Shown piece by piece: positions 23,530 through 34,000 of a stretch of DNA of 64,000 nt. Made by a program: the position numbers and the translations under genes. The notes below the pieces were generated by a model. It had not been told where the DNA came from and did not search any database. It saw only the letters and a program-made list of their open reading frames with translations. Source of the stretch: an uncultured Pedobacter sp. (GTDB lineage: Bacteria; Bacteroidota; Bacteroidia; Sphingobacteriales; Sphingobacteriaceae); the NCBI RefSeq assembly GCF_913776295.1, contig NZ_CAJYOJ010000039.1, positions 110,862 to 174,861 of the forward strand, given 5' to 3'. Every line of letters begins with the position of its first letter. The first letter of the stretch is position 1.

Positions 23530-25977
23530 ATGATAAGAATTTTTACGCTCCTGTTTTTTTGTGGCTTTACCAACACGATGTTAGCTCAGCAACATACTGT
23601 TTCTGGAATTGTTAAAGATAGCGGCGGACAGCCCATACCTTTTGCGTCAATTTATTTAAAAAATACCACTAAAGGAACATCGGCGAATATTGACGGGATA
23701 TATACGTTGAAGTTGAATAACGGTCGACATACATTAAGTTTTAGGGCTGTAGGTTATAAACAGCAGGATCATGTGATCAATCTATCGGCAGATCAATCGC
23801 TCAACGTTACCTTAACATCAGAAAGTTATACTTTAGAAAATGTGAATATAACGGCCAATGCAGAAGATCCGGCCTATGCTATTATCCGCAAAGCCATTCA
23901 GGAGCGAAAAGTGCATCTGAATGAAGTGAAAGCCTTTAGCTGTGATGTTTATATTAAAGGGGTGCAACGGTTAAAAGGGGCACCAAAAAAGTTCTTTGGG
24001 CAGGATATACAGAAAATTTTAGAACTGGACACCAATCGCAGAGGTATTATTTACCTTTCAGAATCGCAAAGTAAATTTAATTTCAGGCGGCCCAATGAGG
24101 TGCATGAGGAAATGATTTCATCAAAGGTTGCCGGACGGAACAATACATTCAGTTTTAACAAGGCATCCGATCTGATCATCAATTTTTACGACAATTACCT
24201 GCTCGAAAACAAATTAAGTGCCAGGGGATATATTTCACCAATTGCAGATAATGCCCTCTTTTATTATAAATATAAATTATTGGGCGAAAGCAAAGAAAAT
24301 GGGGAGACCATACATAAAATAGAGGTGATTCCCCGTCGCGAAAACGATCCTGTTTTTAGGGGGATTATCTATATTATTGATGATAGCTGGAGGATTTACA
24401 ACACAGATGTTTACCTCACCAAAAACGCAGGCATCAACTTTATTGATACACTGCACATCAGCCAGCAGTTTACCAAGGTTAATGAAGCTTACATGCCTAC
24501 TGCCATTAATTTTAAATTTGGCGGCAATGTGCTGGGGTTTAAAATAGCCGGTTATTATGTCGGCATTTATAGCAATTACAACCTTGATCCTAAATTCCCA
24601 AAAAACTTCTTCAATGGAGAAATCTTAAAAGTTACCGAAATGGTGAATAAAAAAGATTCGATTTATTGGAAAAATAACAGACCTATTCCGCTAACCGAAG
24701 ATGAAAGAATCAACTATATCAAAAAAGACAGTATAGCGAAGTTAAAAGAGTCTAAAAAATACCTCGATTCGCTGGAAAGAGAGAACAATAAATTCGGGAT
24801 AGGTAAACTTTTGCTTAGGGGGGTAAGTATCAATGATCGGTACGACAAAGAATACTGGAGTTTCGACCCTGTATTAAAAGCTATATTTTATAATACGGTA
24901 GAAGGATTTGCGATAAAATATGGCGTTACCTATCGCAAGGATTTTGAAAATAGAAGGTCTTATTCCATCCGGCCTGAATTAAGGTATGGTTTTGCCAACC
25001 AGAAGCTTACCGGAAGTTTAAGCGGTAGTTATTATTACGACCCGCTTAAGCGAGCGAGTATAGGTGCCTCATTCGGGAACGGGATATTTGACCTGAACAA
25101 TTTGGGTTCTATGACGCAATTAGGCAATACCATCAACTCGTTATTCTACGAGAAAAACTTTGCCAAGTTTTACGAAAAGAGCTTTATCAATATTAACACT
25201 ACCCGTGAACTGACTTCGGGCCTCCAGGGAAGTTTAGCTTTAGATTACAGCAGGAATAAAAGTCTCACCAATAACACTACATTTAAATTTATAGATGCCA
25301 AAGACCGCGAATTCACTTCGAACAACCCTTTCAACCCAACAGCAGATACGCCGCTTTTCCCAACCTATAATTCTTTCAGTGCAACGGCGAGTTTAACCTA
25401 TACTTTCGGACAGCAATACATTACCCGTCCGGATGGTAAGTTTTATACTGAATCAAAATTTCCAAAAATTACACTATTATACAAAAAAGGCTTTAACGGT
25501 GTGTTAAATAGCGATATTGATTACGATTTTGTAAAACTGGAGGTAGCGGAGGATAGAATTGGAATGGGATTATGGGGCTATACCTCATTTTTGGCCGGGG
25601 TAGGCAAGTTCCTGAACAACAAAAATATGTATTATCCTGATTTTAAACATTTCGCAGGTAACATTTCTACCATTTTCCCTCCTAATTTAAGAAAATTTCA
25701 ATATCTGGACTTTTATCAGTTCAGCACGAATCAACAATACTTCGAAGCCCATTTAGAACATAATTTTGCAGGCTTCTTCATGAATAAAATTCCATTGTTG
25801 CGTAAGGCAAAACTCGAAGAATTTATTGGAGGCGGTTATTTATCATCGCCCGAAAAAAGGAACTACAAAGAATTCTATTTCGGGATCCAGCGCCTGGTAT
25901 TACGTGCCAGTTATGGTTTTGCCTATGATGGCGACCGTAAGTTAACGCAAGGATTTAGGATCTCGTATGGCTTCTAG
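23530..25977 (+). CDS. DUF5686 outer-membrane protein with carboxypeptidase-like domain
   Basis: This 815-aa protein has a signal peptide (about 1-19), then a carboxypeptidase-regulatory-like domain (VSGIVKDSGGQPIPFASIYL ... NIDGIYTLKL, about 24-105). The long remainder fits the DUF5686 architecture of a middle soluble domain and a C-terminal beta-barrel, ending in LTQGFRISYGF with a terminal Phe. Such proteins are widespread in Bacteroidota and lack an assigned function. A long palindrome precedes the gene; word repeats follow it. Confidence 0.82.
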   Translation: MIRIFTLLFFCGFTNTMLAQQHTVSGIVKDSGGQPIPFASIYLKNTTKGTSANIDGIYTLKLNNGRHTLSFRAVGYKQQDHVINLSADQSLNVTLTSESYTLENVNITANAEDPAYAIIRKAIQERKVHLNEVKAFSCDVYIKGVQRLKGAPKKFFGQDIQKILELDTNRRGIIYLSESQSKFNFRRPNEVHEEMISSKVAGRNNTFSFNKASDLIINFYDNYLLENKLSARGYISPIADNALFYYKYKLLGESKENGETIHKIEVIPRRENDPVFRGIIYIIDDSWRIYNTDVYLTKNAGINFIDTLHISQQFTKVNEAYMPTAINFKFGGNVLGFKIAGYYVGIYSNYNLDPKFPKNFFNGEILKVTEMVNKKDSIYWKNNRPIPLTEDERINYIKKDSIAKLKESKKYLDSLERENNKFGIGKLLLRGVSINDRYDKEYWSFDPVLKAIFYNTVEGFAIKYGVTYRKDFENRRSYSIRPELRYGFANQKLTGSLSGSYYYDPLKRASIGASFGNGIFDLNNLGSMTQLGNTINSLFYEKNFAKFYEKSFININTTRELTSGLQGSLALDYSRNKSLTNNTTFKFIDAKDREFTSNNPFNPTADTPLFPTYNSFSATASLTYTFGQQYITRPDGKFYTESKFPKITLLYKKGFNGVLNSDIDYDFVKLEVAEDRIGMGLWGYTSFLAGVGKFLNNKNMYYPDFKHFAGNISTIFPPNLRKFQYLDFYQFSTNQQYFEAHLEHNFAGFFMNKIPLLRKAKLEEFIGGGYLSSPEKRNYKEFYFGIQRLVLRASYGFAYDGDRKLTQGFRISYGF

Positions 25978-26040
25978 AATGGAAGATGTTTGATGTAAAA
26001 TGGATGATAGTGATTGAGACATTTTCCATTTTTACATTTT
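25978..26040. repeat. Word-repeat palindrome (ATGTAAAATGG type)
   Basis: AATGGAAGATG and ATGTAAAATGG words on the left mirror CCATTTTTACATTTTACAT on the right. The element fills the gap before the trhO promoter. Confidence 0.45.
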
Positions 26041-26052
26041 ACATAATTCCCT

Positions 26053-26100
26053 TATCTTTGCACCGCTTTAAACGCCGTTTGCAACGGTATCAACAGCGTT
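26053..26100 (+). promoter_or_regulatory. trhO promoter and structured leader abutting the start codon
   Basis: TATCTTTG (26053-26060) is a -7 box. The short leader that follows folds: AACGC (26071-26075) pairs with GCGTT (26096-26100), the last bases before the ATG, and CCGTT/AACGG (26075-26087) forms an inner hairpin. The start codon sits directly on the stem. Confidence 0.5.
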
Positions 26101-27039
26101 ATGAAAAAATATCAGACATTACTTTACTATTGCTATAGTTACATAGCAGAGGCAGAACAATTTGCTGCCGATCATCTTAAATTTTGTAAATCATTAGGTC
26201 TTGTTGGCCGTATTATCGTGGCCGATGAAGGTTTAAACGGCACGGTATCGGGTACTCCTGAAGCTTGTGCAACCTATATGACTGCTATACATGCTGATGA
26301 AAGGTTTGCCAAAACAGAGTTTAAGATTGATGATGTAGAGGAACTTTCATTCCTGAAAATGCATTGCCGTTACAAATCGGAAATTGTGCACTCTGGTTTA
26401 AGGGATACCACGATTATTGATCCTAATAAACAAACAGGTAAACATTTAGAACCTGTCGATTTCATGAAAATGAAGGATGATGAGGACGTAGTAATTCTGG
26501 ATGTACGCTCTAATTACGAACATAATCTGGGTAAATTTAAAAATGCCATAACGCTCGACATTGAGAATTTCCGTGATTTTCCTGAGCAGATTAACCAGCT
26601 AGCCCAATATAAAGACAAAAAAATACTCACTTATTGCACGGGCGGTATTAAATGCGAGAAAGCCTCTGCCCTATTATTGCACCATGGCTTTAATGATGTT
26701 TATCAATTGCACGGTGGTATTATAAAATATGGCAAGGAAGCCGGCGGAAAAGATTTTGAAGGCAAATGTTACGTATTTGACAACCGCATAGCAGTAGATG
26801 TAAACCAGGTTAACCCAACAGTAGTTTCAGTTTGTTACAATTGTGGAGTTACGACGCCAAAAATGATTAACTGCGCCAATCCTGAATGTAATGAGCATAT
26901 TACCCAATGCGATGCCTGCGGAGAACAGCTTCAGGGCTGCTGCTCAGTAGCATGTACAACCAATCCGCGCAAACGCCCTTACGATGGTACAGGTTACTAT
27001 GTGAAGGTACCGCAGCCGGTAGCAGTGAAGGTTGGTTAA
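26101..27039 (+). CDS. trhO: tRNA uridine(34) hydroxylase, rhodanese-domain (TrhO/YceA)
   Basis: This 312-aa protein has the YceA N-terminal domain (RIIVADEGLNGTVSGT, about 37-52), a rhodanese domain with catalytic Cys179 in LTYCTGGIKCEKAS, and a Cys-rich C-terminus (CYNCG ... CDACGEQLQGCCSVAC) that may bind zinc. TrhO hydroxylates uridine 34 of certain tRNAs using oxygen, as the first step to 5-oxyacetyl-type modifications. The gene is monocistronic, with a highly structured short leader. Confidence 0.93.
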   Translation: MKKYQTLLYYCYSYIAEAEQFAADHLKFCKSLGLVGRIIVADEGLNGTVSGTPEACATYMTAIHADERFAKTEFKIDDVEELSFLKMHCRYKSEIVHSGLRDTTIIDPNKQTGKHLEPVDFMKMKDDEDVVILDVRSNYEHNLGKFKNAITLDIENFRDFPEQINQLAQYKDKKILTYCTGGIKCEKASALLLHHGFNDVYQLHGGIIKYGKEAGGKDFEGKCYVFDNRIAVDVNQVNPTVVSVCYNCGVTTPKMINCANPECNEHITQCDACGEQLQGCCSVACTTNPRKRPYDGTGYYVKVPQPVAVKVG

Positions 27040-27120
27040 TGGCTCATAGTTTTAGAGTTTATAGCCTAGGGGCATAATTAATAGTCTATTAGTTAATGGT
27101 TGATAGCTTATGGTAATTTA
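27040..27120. repeat. Word-repeat spacer (GTTAATGGTTGATAG type), left flank
   Basis: Degenerate words GGCTCATAG, AGTTTATAG, GTTAATGG and GGTTGATAG follow trhO. The reverse-complement words (ACCATCAAC, CATTAACC) appear at 27640-27770, beyond the four-helix-bundle gene. Confidence 0.45.
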
Positions 27121-27193
27121 ACATAGCTAAAATCAAATTATCATAATTTATAATATTGAAGCAGATGATTATATTTAATCTAAATTCAATGTT

Positions 27194-27544
27194 ATGGCTT
27201 TCAAATTTGAAGAACTAAAAGTATGGCAGATCTCATTAAAGCTCAGTAATGAAATAGATATTATTGCTAAAAACTTTCCGAAGATAGAGTTGTTCAGTCT
27301 CACCAATCAAATTAAAAAAGCAGCAGATTCAGTAAACCTTAACATTGCTGAAGGCTGTATGGGTCAATCGAAAGCGGAGTTCAAAAGATTTCTGACCTAC
27401 TCTGTCCGATCTGGATTAGAAGTTGTAAGCTGTCTTTTTATGGCTTCATCAAGAAATTACATTACTGAACTGGAATTTAAAAGACTATACATGGAATACG
27501 AACAACTCTGCAAAATGATATCAAAATTGAAGACATCGATTTAA
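27194..27544 (+). CDS. Four-helix-bundle protein (23S rRNA intervening-sequence protein family)
   Basis: This 116-aa all-helical protein has the family hallmarks FEELKVWQISLKLSNEI at the N-terminus and SLTNQIKKAADSVNLNIAEG in the middle. First found as an ORF in rRNA intervening sequences, the family is widespread at ordinary chromosomal sites, often among repeats, and forms ring-like oligomers; its function is unclear. Here it is isolated and flanked by low-complexity repeats whose words are inverted relative to each other, suggesting a small movable cassette (inference). Confidence 0.85.
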   Translation: MAFKFEELKVWQISLKLSNEIDIIAKNFPKIELFSLTNQIKKAADSVNLNIAEGCMGQSKAEFKRFLTYSVRSGLEVVSCLFMASSRNYITELEFKRLYMEYEQLCKMISKLKTSI

Positions 27545-27639
27545 TAAGATTATTTGATGGTACATGCTGATAGCCACATCGTATGAATCCAGCTTAATCA
27601 AAGGATCCGTCACAAACTTATGAACCGCTTGCCCCCGGC

Positions 27640-27770
27640 AATTTGCAACCACCGACTAAAAAACCATCAACCACAGAGGTTAATCAAACCTCAAGTTAAC
27701 TTAGCCTGGCCTAAACAATTTGGCCATTAACCATCAACTAAAAAACAATCAACCCTACGCACTCTCCCAT
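27640..27770. repeat. Word-repeat spacer (ACCATCAACC type), right flank
   Basis: Words AAACCATCAACC, GGTTAATCAAACC, GGCCATTAACC and AACCATCAACT recur. They are inverted relative to those at 27040-27120. A direct role in the regulation of the following gene is not visible. Confidence 0.45.
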
Positions 27771-27826
27771 GTTCTAACAATTTTTCTTTACTTTGTGGGC
27801 ATAATGGGTGTACCCAATATCACTTT

Positions 27827-30706
27827 ATGCTAAACTACTTCAGGCTATTACTGTTTTTATCCTGCGTCACTATAACCAGCGCCGCATCAGAAATTAAAAG
27901 TATTGGCGTTCCTTACATTGAGAATTATCCTAAAGCTGTTTATTCATCAGGAAACCAGAACTGGAGCATAGCCAAAGATAAAAATGGCGTAATGTACTTT
28001 GGCAATGCGGAAGGATTATTAACTTTCGATGGACGTTACTGGCAAAAATACCAGATGCCGAACAGGCAAATTGTTAGAGCTGTAGCCACCGACAAAAACG
28101 GAAGAATTTATACAGGTAGCTTTGGCGAATTTGGTTATTGGGCCATTAAAAACAATAAATTAAGCTATAATTCACTTACCAATCTGCTGCCAAAAGGGAT
28201 AAAAACAGATGATGAGGTATGGAAAATTTATGTAGATCCAAACAGGGTAATTTTCCAGTCATTCTCCAAAATATTCATTTATAAAAACAACAAAATAGAG
28301 GTGATAAAATCACCGGCATCATTCCTCTTTCTCCATAAGGTAAATAACAGATACTTTATCGAAGTACTGGAAAAAGGCTTATTTGAATTGGTGGGCAACA
28401 AATTAGTCTACATCCCTAATAGTGAAAAGTTGGGCAAAGAGGGTATATTATCTATTCTTCCTTATAAAACCACAGGCCTGATCATTGGAACCAGCAAACA
28501 GGGATTATTTATTTACGACGGCAAAGATTTTACACCTTTAAATACTCCCGCAAATAATTATTTAAAAACCTACCAGCTCAACAATGGAGTAAGTTTACTA
28601 GGCAAGTATTTTGCTTATGGCACCATTCTAAACGGTTTGATTATTATAGATGAAGATGGAAAAATTGTGCAGCGGATCAATAAATCGAGCGGTTTGCAGA
28701 ATAATACGGTTTTAAGCTTATACGCGGATAATGAGCAAAATCTATGGACGGGGCTCGACAATGGAATCGACCGGATAGAACTGAATTCACCCTTATATTT
28801 TTATTTCGATAAAACAGGTCAGTTTGGAACGGTTTACTCGAGCATTATTTTCAATCATAAAATCTATCTCGGTACCAACCAGGGGTTATTTTACAGCGAG
28901 TGGTCGCCGGATAACCTGCTGCCGTTCAATTTCCGGTTAATTCCCAATTCGCAGGGCCAGGTTTGGGAGCTGTCCATTATTGATAATGAATTAATTTGCG
29001 GTCATAACAGTGGTACTTTTAAAGTTTTGGGCGACAAAATTGAATGGATATCAAAACTGGCAGGTGGTTGGACCATCAAAAAACTCAATTCCAACCCAAA
29101 TTATCTTATCCAGGGGACTTATACAGGCTTGTCTTTGTTTACCGAGTCGCCTGGTTCAGGATTAAAATTTTCCACCAAAATAGCTGGTTTTACAGCGCCT
29201 TCAAGATACGTTGAACAAGATAACAGAGGTGACATCTGGGTTGGCCATGCCTATAAAGGCTTATTCAAACTAAGCCTTAGCCCTGATTATACCAAGGTAA
29301 TAAGTACCAAATATTTCGATGAGCAGAATGGGCTACCTGGTAATTACAACATTAACATTTTCAACCTCGAGAATAAGATTGTATTTTCATCTGATGCAGG
29401 TTTTTATACCTACGATGATCTGAGCAATAAATTCACTAAATATGAAGCGCTCAATAAAAGCCTGGGTTCTTTCGAAACTTCCAACAAAATTATTCCTGCA
29501 GGCAGTAAAAAATACTGGTTTATCAATCATGGTAAAACTGCATTGGTCAACTTCAGTGAGCCGGGCAAGGTAGAAATCGATTCGAATCAGTTTAGCATTT
29601 TAGATGGCCGGATGGTTCAATACTATGAAAACATCAGTCGCATCAGTAACTCAATTTACCTCATCAGTGTTGACGATGGCTTTGTAATTTATAATCCCAC
29701 CGCCCAACTCAGCCAGGAAAAGAAAAAACTGCCCGCTGTTTTAATCAGACGTGTAGAAAATATCACCGACAAATTCTCACTTATTAGCGAAGCCGGAAAT
29801 GGCGGAGAAGCAACAGAAATTCAAAACAACAGAAATAATATCCGTATTTCTTATGCACTGCCTTATTATAGGCAAGCCAAAGTGAGGTATCAGTTTTACC
29901 TGGAAGGCTACTCCCGTAACTGGTCTGACTGGACTTATGCTACCCAGAAAGATTTCACCAATTTAAGCGCCGGAACCTACACTTTTAAAGTGAGGGCAAA
30001 AGTTGATGATAATACGGTTAGTAACGAAACGATTTATACATTTACCATCTTACGCCCCTGGTACCTGAACAATTGGGCCATTTTATTATATACCATCCTT
30101 TTTGTCGTAATTTTGATCTTTGGCAAAAAGATCTACGAAAGGAAACTGAAGCGTGATAGTCAAATAATTACCGATCGTTTAAAAGCCGAACAACAGGAAA
30201 AATTAAGACAGGAAGCGGAAATTAGCGAAAAGCAAATTATCAAATTACAAACTGAAAAGCTTCAGGCCGAGCTGGCTTCTAAAAACAGGGAGCTGGCCAA
30301 CTCTGCCATGACACTGGTATACAAGAACGAGTTGCTTCAAAAACTGGCTGATGATATTAGTAAACTAAAAGATGAAAATGGCAAGAAACTTTCGGAAGAG
30401 CAGACCCGAAAAATACAAAAGGTAATTAACGACGGAATGAATGATGAACGCGACTGGCACCTGTTTGAAAACAGTTTTAACGAAGCACACGAAAGTTTCT
30501 TTAAAAAGTTAAAAGCACAGCATCCTGATTTGGTTCCAAATGATCTAAAACTATGTGCTTATTTAAGGATGAATATGAGCAGTAAGGAGATGTCATCGTT
30601 ACTGAACATCAGTTTAAGAGGGGTAGAAATCCGCCGGTATCGTTTACGCAAAAAACTTGAAGTACCACATGATAAAAATCTGACCGAATTTTTAATGGAA
30701 CTTTAG
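27827..30706 (+). CDS. Two-component-type propeller regulator with C-terminal LuxR-like HTH
   Basis: This 959-aa membrane regulator has a signal sequence (about 1-20), a periplasmic beta-propeller of repeated NLWTGLDNGIDRI-like blades (about 30-640), a Y_Y_Y domain (about 675-740, VRYQFYLEGYSRNWSDW) and one transmembrane helix (about 747-765). A cytoplasmic coiled coil and a LuxR-like HTH at the C-terminus follow (LCAYLRMNMSSKEMSSLLN). No histidine kinase or receiver domain is present, so it probably transmits binding of an oligosaccharide directly to DNA. The SusC gene starts 373 nt downstream, so it most likely controls this locus. Confidence 0.88.
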   Translation: MLNYFRLLLFLSCVTITSAASEIKSIGVPYIENYPKAVYSSGNQNWSIAKDKNGVMYFGNAEGLLTFDGRYWQKYQMPNRQIVRAVATDKNGRIYTGSFGEFGYWAIKNNKLSYNSLTNLLPKGIKTDDEVWKIYVDPNRVIFQSFSKIFIYKNNKIEVIKSPASFLFLHKVNNRYFIEVLEKGLFELVGNKLVYIPNSEKLGKEGILSILPYKTTGLIIGTSKQGLFIYDGKDFTPLNTPANNYLKTYQLNNGVSLLGKYFAYGTILNGLIIIDEDGKIVQRINKSSGLQNNTVLSLYADNEQNLWTGLDNGIDRIELNSPLYFYFDKTGQFGTVYSSIIFNHKIYLGTNQGLFYSEWSPDNLLPFNFRLIPNSQGQVWELSIIDNELICGHNSGTFKVLGDKIEWISKLAGGWTIKKLNSNPNYLIQGTYTGLSLFTESPGSGLKFSTKIAGFTAPSRYVEQDNRGDIWVGHAYKGLFKLSLSPDYTKVISTKYFDEQNGLPGNYNINIFNLENKIVFSSDAGFYTYDDLSNKFTKYEALNKSLGSFETSNKIIPAGSKKYWFINHGKTALVNFSEPGKVEIDSNQFSILDGRMVQYYENISRISNSIYLISVDDGFVIYNPTAQLSQEKKKLPAVLIRRVENITDKFSLISEAGNGGEATEIQNNRNNIRISYALPYYRQAKVRYQFYLEGYSRNWSDWTYATQKDFTNLSAGTYTFKVRAKVDDNTVSNETIYTFTILRPWYLNNWAILLYTILFVVILIFGKKIYERKLKRDSQIITDRLKAEQQEKLRQEAEISEKQIIKLQTEKLQAELASKNRELANSAMTLVYKNELLQKLADDISKLKDENGKKLSEEQTRKIQKVINDGMNDERDWHLFENSFNEAHESFFKKLKAQHPDLVPNDLKLCAYLRMNMSSKEMSSLLNISLRGVEIRRYRLRKKLEVPHDKNLTEFLMEL

Positions 30707-31078
30707 CTCCCTTATTTCTCCTTCCTTAACGATAATCTAATATAAAAATAACACGTCATCCTTAAAAAATATGGATGTATAAAACAATCCTAGTTGATTT
30801 TTTTATTTCTTTTACTTGTCAGGCACTACATCATTACCTCTCATAAGGTTTTTTGAAACCCCACAAAATACTTGGTGTACTTTTTACACATAGCTACGTG
30901 TTAACATTTCGTTAAAATTCAAAAAAACTGCGTTTTTGACCTAAAATCGCATTCAGTTTAGCTCCCTACTGAGCATCATCGATCTTGTTGATGTATTAAT
31001 GTAGAGGTAAAATCACTTGCACATCTACAAAAACAACCCCACATTTAACTAACAATTAAACTAAATTTATAATAAAGC
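30707..31078 (+). promoter_or_regulatory. Upstream region of the SusC/SusD operon
   Basis: No gene is seen in these 372 nt. A near-palindrome ACACATAGCTACGTGT (30886-30901) is preceded by GTGTA/TACAC, and CATCA/TGATG arms occur near 30974-30993. These are candidate sites for the neighbouring HTH regulator. No clear TAnnTTTG box was found. Confidence 0.3.
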
Positions 31079-34000
31079 ATGAAAAGAATTTTTACAAGAA
31101 TTTCTGTTCTCGCTGCATTTTGTTTGCTAACAATTAACGTAGCATTAGCGCAAAACATTACTGTAAAAGGTAAGGTAATCGATGGCGGTGATAAGACTCC
31201 ATTACCTGGCGTATCTATTTTAATCAAGGGCACACAAAGTGGCACCCAAACAGATGTAAACGGCAACTACTCCATTAGTGTGCCGGCTAATGCCACCTTG
31301 GTATTCAACTTTGTAGGCTACACAGCATTTGAGCAAGCTGTAAATAATCAAACGACTATTAATGTATCATTGGCATCATCTACACAACAATTAGAGCAGG
31401 TTGTAGTAGTAGGTTATGGTACACAACGTAAAATTGACGTAACAGGGTCTGTGGCAAACGTAAAAGGTGAAGATATTTCTAAACAACCTTCTGTAAATCC
31501 GGTAAGTGCGTTACAGGGAAAAGTTGCCGGTGTTTCGATCACAAACGTTGGAACTCCAGGAGCATCACCAACCATTACCATCAGGGGAACCGGAACCATT
31601 TATGGTAAAACGGGTCCGCTATACGTGGTAGATGGTGTTTGGTATGATGACATCAACTTCCTAAATCCTGCAGATATCGCAAGTATTAGTATTTTAAAAG
31701 ATGCTTCTTCGCAATCTATTTATGGTATCAGAGCTGCAAATGGTGTGGTTTTAGTTACGACCAACAAAGGAAAAAGAGGTGATGCTGTTATTAACTATAA
31801 CGGAACGGTAGGTTTTCAAAAAGTGACCAATCAGGTCGAAATGGCAAATGCATCAGAATATGCCACCGCTGTAAACGAGGCCTATAGCTTACAAAATCCG
31901 CCAGTTGCTCCTTTATTTGCAAACACCAATTTAGGCGAAGGCACAAACTGGTACGATGTTATCTTAAGAGATGCTTTGGTAACCAACCACCAGCTATCCG
32001 TAAGCGGTGGAACGGAAAAATCTACCTATAACCTATCGCTTGGTTATTTAGATCAGGATGGTATCGTAAAAAATAATAACTATAAAAGATATACGGCACG
32101 GTTATCAAACGATTTCCAAATTTTTGAGCCCTTAAAAGTGGGGTATAATGTAACTGCTACCTCGAGCAAATCTAAGGATGCTCCTAACAGTATTTTCAGA
32201 GCCTTATATGCAGCATCACCAGTGGTTCCGGTGTTTAATGCTGATGGCAGCTACGGCGATCCAAATGCATTTAATCTGGGTAATGGAAGTAACATGAACC
32301 CTCAGGCTACGCTTGATTTCTTTAATCAAAACACAACGAAGTATAAAGTTACCGGTAACATTTATGCCGAATTAAAATTCCTGAAGAATTTTACCTTTAA
32401 AACAAGCTTTGGTGGTGATTTCGGCCAGGAAGAAGTCCGGGGATACGTACCGGTTTACAAAGCCAGTAATACCCAGCAAAATACAAACAGTAAACTGGAT
32501 ATAGATCGCGTTGAAAACAGAAACTGGATTATTGAAAACACTTTAACGTATGATAAAAAATGGGCAGATCATAGCTTAACCGTTTTGTTGGGACAAACCG
32601 CTCAGCGTAATAAACTTTATGCCATTAATGCCGAAGCATTAAACGTACCCTACACTTCAGAAGGAGATTTGTATCTGGCATTGGGTGATGCAGCTAGCAG
32701 AGGTATTGTAGACAGGGGCGAATTATCAACCTTTGCATCTTATTTCGCAAGGGTAAATTACGGTTACAAAAACAGATATTTGATCAACGCATCTGTTAGA
32801 AGAGATGGTGCTTCACAGTTTTTTGGTTCTGATAATGTTTGGGGTAACTTCCCTTCAATCGGTGCAGGCTGGGTAATCAGTAATGAAGATTTTATGAAAG
32901 ATCAAAAAATCTTCAGCAATCTAAAATTAAGAGGAAGCTGGGGTAAAGTGGGTAATGCCGGCGTTCCTTTCAACCCTTCTACTCAAACGGTAGATCAATC
33001 GGCAGCCTTGATTGCCATTTTTGGTGGCATACCCTATACTGGCGCAAGCATCAGATCTTTAGTACCTCCTACACTATTTTGGGAAAGAAGTGCTGGTACA
33101 GATGTAGGTTTAGAAATGGGCTTTTTAAACAACAGATTAACCATTGAAGCTGATTATTACAACAGAAAAACAGAACAGGCTATTTTTGATATTCCTGTAT
33201 TAGGAAGTTTAGGTACTGTAAATAGCTCATTAATTGCTAACCAGGCAGATATCCGCAATCGTGGTTTCGAGTTTTTAGCCACATGGGCAGATAAAACAGC
33301 TGGTGGTTTTACTTACTCGATCAGTGGAAACGTTGGTATCAATAATAACAAGGTAATCAATGTAACATCCGGAGCGAATCCAATTTACAAGGGTGGAGAA
33401 GGGATTACCAGTGGGTATCTTTCTACAAGAACCGTTAACAACCGCCCTATTGGAGAGTTTTTCGGCTATCAGGTTGTAGGCGTTTTCCAAACAGATGCTG
33501 AGGCAGCAGCGTGGCCAGGCTTTAAAAAAGGAGATTTTAAATATGCAGATATTAATGGTGATGGAAAAATTGACCTTTCCGACAGAATTGTTCTTGGTAA
33601 CCCAAATCCTAAGTTCACTTATGGTTTAAATACAAACTTTGCCTATAAGAACTTCGATTTAACACTCGATATTCAAGGTGTAGCCGGTGTAGATGTATTT
33701 AATGCTAATCTTAGCAACCGTTTTGGTAATGAAAATTACACCAAAGATTTCTTTGATCACCGCTGGACTGGCCAAGGTTCATCTAATACTTACCCTTCTG
33801 CCGATCTGGCGGGAGGCCTGAATAATGCACCAAACTCTTTTTACGTAGAAAAAGGCGATTACATCAGATTGAGAAATATTCAGTTAGGATATACACTTCC
33901 TGCAGCTATCAGCACCAAAATGAAAATGCAAAGACTCAGGGTGTTTTTAAATGCTCAAAATGCTGTTAACATATTCGGGTATAAAGGCTTCAGTCCCGAG

